From Chlorobiales bacterium (GTDB lineage Bacteria; Bacteroidota; Chlorobiia; Chlorobiales; Chlorobiaceae), in the NCBI GenBank assembly GCA_022360415.1, contig JAKSDB010000232.1, forward strand, positions 1 through 5,875: a DNA stretch of 5,875 bases, in the 5' to 3' direction. A model generated the notes under the pieces. The model saw only the letters and a program-made list of their open reading frames with translations, made no database searches and had not been told where the DNA came from. The translations under genes were made by a program, and so were the position numbers. How positions within the stretch are numbered: the stretch's first letter is position 1; each line of letters begins with the position of its first letter. Positions 1-5,639 of this stretch are shown piece by piece.

Positions 1-1887
1 GTCTCTTCAGTTGGGCTTCTTTGTACAGAAACCTCTCAGATACTCAAGGAAGCCGGAGAGAAGGATCTGCGCACCCTTGCCGCCATAGACGGTTTACGAG
101 ACAGCTTGCATGACCTTTTTCACGGTTACCCCGGAATTGTTTCCGCCGTCGACGACCTGTACCGGTACGTCAGGGACCGTCGTATCGTTATCGCTACCCA
201 CATGCATGCAGGTGACGGCAACGTGCATGTCAACATACCTGTTCTGTCGAACGACCAGCCGATGCTGGGTCGTGCCGACCATGTCGTCGACAAGGTGATG
301 GAGAAGGTTGTTTCGCTCGGCGGTGTTGTTTCCGGGGAGCACGGTATCGGTGTCACCAAGCTCAGGTATATGGACAGGGAGCGGATCGCCGAGCTTTCGG
401 AATACAGAAAGACAGTCGATCCCGACGGGATCATGAACCCAGGGAAGCTGGATGACTTCAGGGTGCTGGACCATATTTTCACGCCTTCTTTCAATCTTCT
501 CGAGGTCGAAGCTCATATTCTGAGAAGGGCCAAGATCGAGGAACTGTCAAAAAACGTCGATTTCTGCATCCGCTGCGGCAAGTGCAAAACCGATTGCTGC
601 GTTTTCTATCCCGCGCGGGGGATGTTTTACCATCCGAGAAACAAGAACCTCGCTATCGGCTCACTCATCGAGGCGCTGCTTTACGTTGCGCAGCGTGAGC
701 GTTCGGTCGAGTTCGAGCTGCTCCGGTCGCTCGAGGATGTTGCCGACCATTGCACGATATGCCACAAGTGCCTGAAACCCTGTCCTGTCGATATCGATAC
801 GGGCGAGGTATCAGTACTTGAACGCGATATTCTTGAAGCAAGGGGGTACAGGCATTTTTCCGCGGTTACGAAGATGACGCTGGAGTACCTCGAAAGCCGT
901 TCGCCGCTTGTCAACAAACTGTTCCGCAACGGCGTTGTCCGCGCAGGCGGTGCTGCGATTCGTACCGGGAACAGACTCGTGCAGCCCTTGCAGTCGGCTG
1001 AATCCCTCTCTTCTTTCTATCCTCTCAGGATGCTCAGCTCACCGGTTCCCCGGGTGCCCGACGAGACGTTGCGCGACATGATCCCGCATTGCGATCCGGA
1101 TCAGGCGCTCGTGTTCGAGCCCCGACAGGATGCAGTTGCGACGGTCTTTTATTTTCCGGGCTGCGGATCGGAACGTTTGCACTCGGAAATCTCGATGGCC
1201 TCGATTCATCTTCTGCTGGAGACAGGGATTAGGGTTGTACTGCCGCCGCCGTTTTTATGCTGCGGATTCCCGGCCCATGTGAACGCGCAGAGCGAGCAGC
1301 ACTCGAAAATAGTGCTCCGCAACACGGTGATCCTTACCCAGATTCGCGAAATGCTCTCTTATCTCGATTTCGATGCCTGTGTTGTTTCCTGCGGTACGTG
1401 CATGGAGGCATTGGGAGGCATGGATACAAAAGAACTGTTCGGGGGAAACATTGTCGATGTCACGGGTTTCGCCCTTCGGCACGGTCTGAAACTGGATGGA
1501 GGGGAAAGCTGCATGTACCATGCGCCATGCCACGATTCACTGGACGGAAAGGCTCTGGAAAAACTGGCCGAGCTTGGCGGATTCGGCAATGTTACTGCTG
1601 TCGATCATTGCTGTTCCGAAGCCGGGACGCTCGCTCTTTCGAGACCAGACATTACCGGTTCCATGCTTCAGCGCAAGAGAGCAGCAATCAGCGAGAAAAA
1701 AGAGGAGACCGGTGAATCGGTCATTCTTACCAATTGTCCTTCCTGTGTTCAGGGACTCGGCAGGAATTGCGACCTCGGGGTCGAGCCGCGTCATATTGCG
1801 GTTGCAGTTGCCGAAAAGATTTCAGGTCCCGCATGGAAAAAACACTTCAGGGAACAGGCTGAAAAAGCGTCTGCTGTCAGGTTTTAG
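1..1887 (+). CDS. FAD-binding and (Fe-S)-binding oxidoreductase, DUF3683 / D-lactate dehydrogenase-like fusion (5'-partial)
   Basis: The frame is open from the first base, so the start lies upstream; 628 residues are visible of a family that I recall as about 1200-1300 aa (DUF3683, FAD-binding, FAD-oxidase C, ferredoxin-like and two CCG domains). Seen, numbering from base 1: the end of the FAD-oxidase C domain with HMHAGDGNVH (67-76) and GEHGIG (112-117); a first Cys cluster C189-x2-C-x2-C-x3-C199 followed directly by another Cys; a second cluster C251-x2-C-x2-C-x3-C261-P; then two cysteine-rich (CCG) domains with FPGCGSER (385-392), LCCGFP (419-424), SCGTC (463-467), APCH (508-511), HCCSEAG (536-542) and NCPSC (578-582). 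Known of the family: 2-hydroxyacid (lactate/glycolate-type) oxidation by FAD, electrons passed through 4Fe-4S clusters to the CCG (heterodisulfide-reductase-like) part and the quinone pool. The exact substrate cannot be read from the sequence. It ends in TAG 165 bp before the small peptide gene; no functional link is evident. Confidence 0.9.
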   Translation, partial: VSSVGLLCTETSQILKEAGEKDLRTLAAIDGLRDSLHDLFHGYPGIVSAVDDLYRYVRDRRIVIATHMHAGDGNVHVNIPVLSNDQPMLGRADHVVDKVMEKVVSLGGVVSGEHGIGVTKLRYMDRERIAELSEYRKTVDPDGIMNPGKLDDFRVLDHIFTPSFNLLEVEAHILRRAKIEELSKNVDFCIRCGKCKTDCCVFYPARGMFYHPRNKNLAIGSLIEALLYVAQRERSVEFELLRSLEDVADHCTICHKCLKPCPVDIDTGEVSVLERDILEARGYRHFSAVTKMTLEYLESRSPLVNKLFRNGVVRAGGAAIRTGNRLVQPLQSAESLSSFYPLRMLSSPVPRVPDETLRDMIPHCDPDQALVFEPRQDAVATVFYFPGCGSERLHSEISMASIHLLLETGIRVVLPPPFLCCGFPAHVNAQSEQHSKIVLRNTVILTQIREMLSYLDFDACVVSCGTCMEALGGMDTKELFGGNIVDVTGFALRHGLKLDGGESCMYHAPCHDSLDGKALEKLAELGGFGNVTAVDHCCSEAGTLALSRPDITGSMLQRKRAAISEKKEETGESVILTNCPSCVQGLGRNCDLGVEPRHIAVAVAEKISGPAWKKHFREQAEKASAVRF

Positions 1888-1918
1888 GCATATTCCTGAG
1901 CTGCTCTTTTGGGCCGGT

Positions 1919-1948
1919 TTGTGTATTCGGGTGTCATTTGCTTATATT
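1919..1948 (+). promoter_or_regulatory. Candidate promoter for the sbtA-sbtM cassette
   Basis: In the 165-bp gap before the small peptide gene there is TTGTGT (1919-1924), an 18-nt spacer and TATATT (1943-1948), a passable sigma70-type pair. It would give a 5' leader of about 100 nt. The leader contains ATGAGT (1954-1959) facing ACTCAT (1972-1977), a weak inverted repeat. This is pattern matching only; many AT-rich gaps give similar hits. Confidence 0.25.
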
Positions 1949-2037
1949 GCTGCATGAGTGTGTATGCCTCTACTCATAGAGTTTTGATTAACTAAAAGAG
2001 AGGATCTCGCTGATTGTATGGCCGAGGTTCACCGAAA

Positions 2038-2044
2038 GTGAGGA
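2038..2044 (+). promoter_or_regulatory. Ribosome binding site that fixes the sbtA start
   Basis: GTGAGGA lies 8 nt before the ATG at 2053. The alternative in-frame ATG at 2014 has no such site and would add 13 charged/polar residues in front of the leader, spoiling the signal-like N-terminus. This supports 2053 as the true start. Confidence 0.65.
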
Positions 2045-2052
2045 ACAGAACT

Positions 2053-2286
2053 ATGGATAAGTCTGCACTGAAAAAGATTCTTGCCGGTTTAAGTATCGCA
2101 GGGCTTGTGACAAGCGTAACGTTAACCGGGTGCCAGAAAGCCAATGGCAGCTGTGGTAAAGGTAGCTGTAGCGGGGGAAGCTGCAGTAAAACCGAGAAAG
2201 TAGAAGGCGACGATGCGTCGGAGGGAACAGGTTCCTGTCCGGGCATGAAAAAAGATAACACAGAAGCCGGCGAAGGTTCGAAATAG
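2053..2286 (+). CDS. sbtA: SbtA-type RiPP precursor peptide with lipoprotein-like leader (thio(seleno)oxazole family)
   Basis: A 77-residue peptide. Residues 1-8 are basic (MDKSALKK), 9-26 are hydrophobic and end in LTGC (24-27), a good lipobox. After it come GSC units at 32-34, 37-39 and 42-44, spaced exactly five residues apart (GSCGKGSCSGGSCSK), then an acidic, Lys/Glu/Gly-rich tail with one more GSC at 60-62. There are five cysteines in all and no in-frame UGA, so this is a cysteine-only version; members with selenocysteine are the source of the 'seleno' family name as I recall it. The KKILAGLSIAGL leader and Cys/Gly/Ser core match my memory of SbtA precursors, and the next gene is the matching radical SAM maturase. 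The inferred role is substrate for that enzyme, with modification on Cys or neighbouring residues. Alternatives: a small Cys-rich lipoprotein retained in the membrane or exposed on the surface. The product and its activity are unknown to me. Confidence 0.8.
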   Translation: MDKSALKKILAGLSIAGLVTSVTLTGCQKANGSCGKGSCSGGSCSKTEKVEGDDASEGTGSCPGMKKDNTEAGEGSK

Positions 2287-2308
2287 CAGCGGCTTTTTCC
2301 TGATAGTG

Positions 2309-2328
2309 AAGGTTTCAAAACCTTTTTT
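2309..2328 (+). terminator. Weak hairpin with T-run after sbtA
   Basis: AAGGTT (2309-2314), a TCAA loop and AACCTT (2319-2324), continuing into a run of six T (2323-2328). The stem is short and has only two G-C pairs, so termination would be partial at most. It starts 23 nt after the sbtA stop. Confidence 0.4.
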
Positions 2329-2336
2329 GATTGCAG

Positions 2337-2356
2337 CGGCCCGTTTATACGGGCCG
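2337..2356 (+). terminator. Strong hairpin between sbtA and sbtM (terminator/attenuator or RNA stabiliser)
   Basis: CGGCCCGT (2337-2344), loop TTAT, ACGGGCCG (2349-2356): a perfect 8-bp, G+C-rich stem with a 4-nt loop. It is followed by TTCCTGTTT, an imperfect U tract. Placed between the substrate and the enzyme gene, it probably allows limited read-through, giving more peptide mRNA than maturase mRNA, or protects the 3' end of the sbtA message. Confidence 0.6.
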
Positions 2357-2391
2357 TTCCTGTTTCCGCCGTTCCGCCAACGAAGTAACCA

Positions 2392-2412
2392 AATCACGGA
2401 ATTATTGTGATT
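2392..2412. promoter_or_regulatory. Inverted repeat AATCAC-N9-GTGATT upstream of sbtM
   Basis: AATCAC (2392-2397) and GTGATT (2407-2412) are perfect arms around a 9-nt AT-rich centre, 33 bp before the sbtM start. The size would fit a dimeric regulator site, but the order of half-sites does not match Crp or Fnr boxes, and I cannot name a regulator. A chance palindrome is possible. Confidence 0.2.
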
Positions 2413-2445
2413 GTCTTTATGTTGAATTGACGGGAGGGTGAGAGC

Positions 2446-4029
2446 ATGTCTACAGCAGCTTGTATTGAAAAGATTTTTCCCGGAACATTGTCGCATCCTG
2501 TTGCCGCCGATCTTTTTTCAGAGAGCGGCGACCGTGAGGCATTTGAAAAAGAGCCGGAAAAGTTTGCGGAATTTCTGCGCACAAACTTTCCATATCCTTC
2601 TTCAATGGCGTTTCTTGCCGAGCTGGCCGCCGTCGAGTATGCCTGCTGGAGCGTCGAGCATATGGAGCAGGAGCTCTGCCGTCCGGCTCATGGCGCTGTC
2701 ATCAATCCGCTGCTGCGGATCGTTCCGGTCAACAATGATGTAACCCCGTTTTTCAGCCCGGGAACGACATTGCCGGCGCCTGGGGAAATTGAGCCGTATG
2801 AGGGCTTTGTGCTCGTGTGGAAAGGGCCGGAGTCCGGCAAGCTCTATGTTGAAAAGGCGGATGAACAGATGCTGCTTGCCCTCAAGGCTCTCTCTGAAGA
2901 ACAACCCGGCCTGCGGGGGCATGAGTTGAGAGTTGTCAACCAGGCTATCGATTACTCTGCACGCGAAGGGGTTGTACTGAAAGCTCCCTACCTTGTCTCA
3001 CGTGCCCGGCAGGGATTTCCTGAAGGAGAGAACATTCCCCAACGTTATACCACCGCATCTGTTTTTACCCTCCAGTGGCATATAACGAACGCATGTGATC
3101 TGTATTGCAGGCACTGCTACGACAGGGAAAAACGTTCGCCGCTGACGGCAAAAGAGGGGTTCAGGATCATCGATGATTTTGACCTTTTTTGTCGGGAAAT
3201 GAATGTTCGCGGTCACATCTGCTTTTCAGGCGGGAACCCTTTCATGTCACCCCATTTTTATCATTTGTACGAAGCAGCGGCGGAAAAGGGGTTTGCATTG
3301 TCTCTCCTTGGTAATCCTGTCCCGGCGGAAGAGTTGCAGCGTGTGATCGATAGAAGCACGCCTGAATATTTTCAGGTCAGTCTTGAAGGCTTGGAGGCGC
3401 ACAACGACTTTATCAGGGGAGAGGGTTTTTACCGCAGGGTAATGGATTTTCTTTCTCTTCTGAGGAAAAAACAGGTGCCGTCAGCCGTCATGCTCACCCT
3501 GACAAAAGCCAACATCGACCAGATTCTTCCGCTTGCGGAAGCATTGCGGGAGAAAACGGATTACTTTACGTTCAACCGGCTCTCTCAGGTCGGCGAGGGT
3601 GCCGGCCTTTCCCTGCCTGACCGTCAGGCTTACAGGCGCTTTCTTGAATCGTATACCGCTGCTGCAGGGAACAATCCTGTTATAGGTCTTAAAGATAACC
3701 TGATCAATATTCTGCGTGAACGCCGGGGAATAGCGCCTTTCGGGGGGTGTACAGGTTTCGGTTGCGGTGCGGCATTCAACTTTGTTGCACTTTTGCCCGA
3801 CGGAGAGGTGCATGCCTGCCGGAAGTTTCCCTCTCTTATCGGCAATATTCTCGAAAGTGACTTTATGACCTTGTATGAGTCGGAAGAAGCGCAACGCTTC
3901 AGGATGGGACCGGAATCATGCAGCGAATGCAGGCTTCGGCCGGTTTGCGGGGGATGCATGGCCGTTGTTCACGGTATGGGGCTCGATCCTTTCCTTGAGA
4001 AAGACCCGTTCTGTTTTCTCGATGAGTAA
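2446..4029 (+). CDS. sbtM: Radical SAM/SPASM peptide maturase, SbtM type (thio(seleno)oxazole modification)
   Basis: A 527-residue protein; ATG at 2446 is preceded by GGAGG (2433-2437) at 8-nt spacing. Residues 1-200 form an N-terminal extension; 118-185 has the look of a small winged-helix substrate-binding (PqqD/RRE-like) module, which is inference. The radical SAM core starts near 206 with C217-x3-C221-x2-C224, the ligands of the 4Fe-4S cluster that cleaves S-adenosylmethionine, followed by SGGNP (261-265), a variant of the usual GGEP SAM-binding motif. The C-terminal SPASM-like region has C435, C440, C458, the block C492-x2-C495-x5-C501-x2-C504, and C523, enough for auxiliary Fe-S clusters. 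Known of such enzymes: they modify ribosomally made peptides encoded next door. Here the neighbour is the GSC-repeat precursor, 159 bp upstream and separated by hairpins. The precise chemistry (thioazole/oxazole formation, thioether or other crosslink) cannot be deduced; the family name reflects a prediction. It may act in the cytoplasm before the precursor is exported. Confidence 0.85.
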   Translation: MSTAACIEKIFPGTLSHPVAADLFSESGDREAFEKEPEKFAEFLRTNFPYPSSMAFLAELAAVEYACWSVEHMEQELCRPAHGAVINPLLRIVPVNNDVTPFFSPGTTLPAPGEIEPYEGFVLVWKGPESGKLYVEKADEQMLLALKALSEEQPGLRGHELRVVNQAIDYSAREGVVLKAPYLVSRARQGFPEGENIPQRYTTASVFTLQWHITNACDLYCRHCYDREKRSPLTAKEGFRIIDDFDLFCREMNVRGHICFSGGNPFMSPHFYHLYEAAAEKGFALSLLGNPVPAEELQRVIDRSTPEYFQVSLEGLEAHNDFIRGEGFYRRVMDFLSLLRKKQVPSAVMLTLTKANIDQILPLAEALREKTDYFTFNRLSQVGEGAGLSLPDRQAYRRFLESYTAAAGNNPVIGLKDNLINILRERRGIAPFGGCTGFGCGAAFNFVALLPDGEVHACRKFPSLIGNILESDFMTLYESEEAQRFRMGPESCSECRLRPVCGGCMAVVHGMGLDPFLEKDPFCFLDE

Positions 4030-4035
4030 TCGGGA

Positions 4036-4051
4036 ATTCTGAAGTCAGAAT
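4036..4051. repeat. Short perfect inverted repeat just after sbtM
   Basis: ATTCTGA (4036-4042), AG, TCAGAAT (4045-4051), extendable by GG/CC with a bulged A. It begins 6 nt after the sbtM stop and has no T-run, so it is not a standard terminator. It could protect the 3' end of the mRNA or be part of a dispersed repeat. Confidence 0.4.
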
Positions 4052-4140
4052 CCAGGAGCCGGTGAGGATTGTTGATCTGTGCTATCAAGCGCCCCAGCCA
4101 AAAAGAGCTATTTGTCATCTCCGACTTTTTCTGTAAGATT

Positions 4141-4285
4141 AGGACACCTCTATTACTTTGCTGCGCACCATGATTACGTCGTTGGTCGGTGCTCGAAATC
4201 CTCATGTACTCGCGTGTACACTCCGGTTTCTGCACTCCGTCCGCCTTGTGCTCAGGGCGCTCACGACAATTAATAGAGGTGCCCT
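4141..4285. repeat. ~145-bp element with imperfect terminal inverted repeats and internal hairpin (MITE-like or dispersed intergenic repeat)
   Basis: The left end AGGACACCTCTATTA (4141-4155) is matched by TAATAGAGGTGCCCT (4271-4285) on the opposite strand, 14 of 15 bases. Further inside, 4156-4168 and 4257-4269 are also partly complementary. In the centre, TGTAC (4205-4209), loop TCGCGT and GTACA (4216-4220) form a hairpin that extends outward through GAAATCC/GGTTTC (4195-4201/4225-4230) and GTGC/GCAC (4189-4192/4232-4235). TTA occurs at both outer flanks (4139-4141 and 4286-4288) and could be a short target duplication, although the left copy overlaps the repeat end by one base. It contains no convincing gene; the 64-codon open frame crossing it (4079-4273) has no coding features. 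It fills most of the 296-bp gap between sbtM and alaC. Whether it is repeated in the genome cannot be seen from one copy. Confidence 0.6.
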
Positions 4286-4325
4286 TTAGTTCCTGCATTT
4301 ACTATGAAACCTTACCAGACAAGGC

Positions 4326-5537
4326 ATGTTTGACGAAATCGAGTTTGAAAAGATAAAGCGGTTGCCGAAGTATGTTTTTGCGGCCGTTGACGAGCTGAAG
4401 ATGGCGGAAAGACGTGCTGGCGAGGATGTGATAGATTTTTCGATGGGGAACCCCGACGGCCCGACGCCGAAACATATCATCGAAAAGCTTGTTGAAAGCG
4501 TACAGAAACCCAGGACGCATGGCTACTCCGTTTCCAAAGGTATTTACAAGCTTCGCCTTGCTATCTGTGACTGGTATCGCAATAAATACGGGGTGGAGCT
4601 TGATCCCGATACCGAGGTTGTCGCTTCGATGGGTTCGAAGGAGGGGTATGTCAATCTCATCCAGGCCATCATCAATCCCGGTGATGTCGCCATGGTGCCC
4701 GATCCATGCTACCCTATCCATTCGCAGGCTTTTATTCTCGCAGGCGGCAATGTGCACCGTTTCAGGCTTGTTCTGAATGATGATTTCACGCTTGACGAGG
4801 ATGCTTTTTTTCGGAATATCGAGACGGCGATGCGCGACTCGTCACCGAAACCGAAATATCTGGTGGTGAATTTTCCCAACAATCCGACAACTGCGACGGT
4901 CGAGCTGGACTTTTATGAAAAGATTGTCGCTATCGCGCGCAGGGAGCGGTTTTACATCATCAGCGATATCGCCTACGCCGAAATAACCTTCGACGGCTAC
5001 AGCGCTCCTTCGATCCTTCAGGTCCCCGGCGCGAAGGATGTCGCGATCGAAAGTTATACTCTCTCGAAAACATACAACATGGCAGGATGGCGGGTCGGTT
5101 TTCTGGTCGGGAACACGAAGCTGGTAGGGGCGCTGACAAGGATCAAGAGCTGGCTCGACTACGGCATGTTCACCCCCATACAGGTGGCTTCGACAATCGC
5201 CCTGAATGAAGATCAGGCCTGCGTCAACGAGATAAGAGAGGCCTATCGCAAGCGGAGGGATGTTCTGCTGAAAAGCTTTGCCAATGCGGGGTGGCATATT
5301 ACAAGACCCAAAGCCTCGATGTTTGTCTGGGCAAAAATACCCGAACCGTTCCGCGAAACAGGCAGTCTCGAGTTCAGCAAAAAGCTTCTGAAGGAAGCAA
5401 AAATCGCCGTCAGTCCCGGTGTCGGGTTCGGCCCCTACGGTGACGGGTATGTCAGGATCGCCCTGATAGAAAACGAGGAACGAATCCGCCAGGCGGCAAG
5501 GAATGTCAGGAAGTTTTTGAAGGCACACAGCGATTAG
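4326..5537 (+). CDS. alaC: Alanine transaminase, AlaC type (PLP-dependent class I/II aminotransferase)
   Basis: 403 residues, essentially the length of Escherichia coli AlaC (about 405-412), with close similarity throughout: IDFSMGNPDG (36-45), THGYS (64-68), GSKEG (103-107), CYPIH (128-132), SLEFSKKLL (347-355) and SPGVGFG (363-369). Catalytic residues visible: N186 (NNP), D214 and Y217 (SDIAYAE) for the PLP ring, K248 in TLSKTYNMAGWRVGF as the Schiff-base lysine with R256 for the phosphate, and R377 for the substrate carboxylate. AlaC interconverts pyruvate plus glutamate with alanine plus 2-oxoglutarate in the cytoplasm; some relatives act on other amino acids or LL-diaminopimelate, so the substrate is inferred. 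The start is fixed by an in-frame TGA at 4305-4307 and by the N-terminal match, yet the only SD-like bases (AAGG, 4321-4324) sit 1 nt from the ATG, so initiation looks unusual. No cassette link is evident. Confidence 0.9.
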   Translation: MFDEIEFEKIKRLPKYVFAAVDELKMAERRAGEDVIDFSMGNPDGPTPKHIIEKLVESVQKPRTHGYSVSKGIYKLRLAICDWYRNKYGVELDPDTEVVASMGSKEGYVNLIQAIINPGDVAMVPDPCYPIHSQAFILAGGNVHRFRLVLNDDFTLDEDAFFRNIETAMRDSSPKPKYLVVNFPNNPTTATVELDFYEKIVAIARRERFYIISDIAYAEITFDGYSAPSILQVPGAKDVAIESYTLSKTYNMAGWRVGFLVGNTKLVGALTRIKSWLDYGMFTPIQVASTIALNEDQACVNEIREAYRKRRDVLLKSFANAGWHITRPKASMFVWAKIPEPFRETGSLEFSKKLLKEAKIAVSPGVGFGPYGDGYVRIALIENEERIRQAARNVRKFLKAHSD

Positions 5538-5639
5538 TGTTGTTCCCTTCAGCGCCGCTATTGGGCATCTCTAATGGAATGCAATCTTTCACCCGATATG
5601 CTTGCCGAACTTTTTGACGAATACTCCTCATGGTACCTT
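5538..5639. other. Convergent intergenic gap between alaC and the FAD-domain gene
   Basis: No T-tailed terminator is obvious for either gene. TGAAGG (5517-5522, inside alaC) faces CCTTCA (5546-5551) with an inner ACAC/GTGT pair, giving a loose hairpin over the alaC stop, without a T-run. A small open frame (5574-5684) starts here; see the findings. Confidence 0.3.

Noticed and set aside
106..108. TTG at 106 as the start of the first gene
   Set aside because: The same frame is open from base 1 and bases 1-105 continue the expected helical region before the HAGDGNVH motif, so the gene begins upstream of the window.
94..516. Open frames of 140 and 122 codons on the reverse strand inside the first gene
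   Set aside because: They lie opposite a strongly conserved FAD/Fe-S coding frame, have no SD or recognisable domain, and their composition is that of antisense shadows.
2014..2052. Upstream ATG at 2014 as the sbtA start
   Set aside because: It would add a charged 13-residue extension in front of the hydrophobic leader and lacks an SD, whereas 2053 has GTGAGGA at 8 nt.
2053..2286. Selenocysteine in the peptide
   Set aside because: No in-frame TGA occurs before the TAG at 2284-2286; the candidate positions are ordinary TGT/TGC codons.
4079..4273. 64-codon open frame in the sbtM-alaC gap
   Set aside because: It runs through the inverted-repeat element, lacks an SD and has no protein-like pattern; the DNA structure explains the stretch better.
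4842..5528. 228-codon open frame on the reverse strand opposite alaC
   Set aside because: It is fully antisense to a well conserved transaminase, shows no domain, and such frames are common opposite G+C-biased coding DNA.
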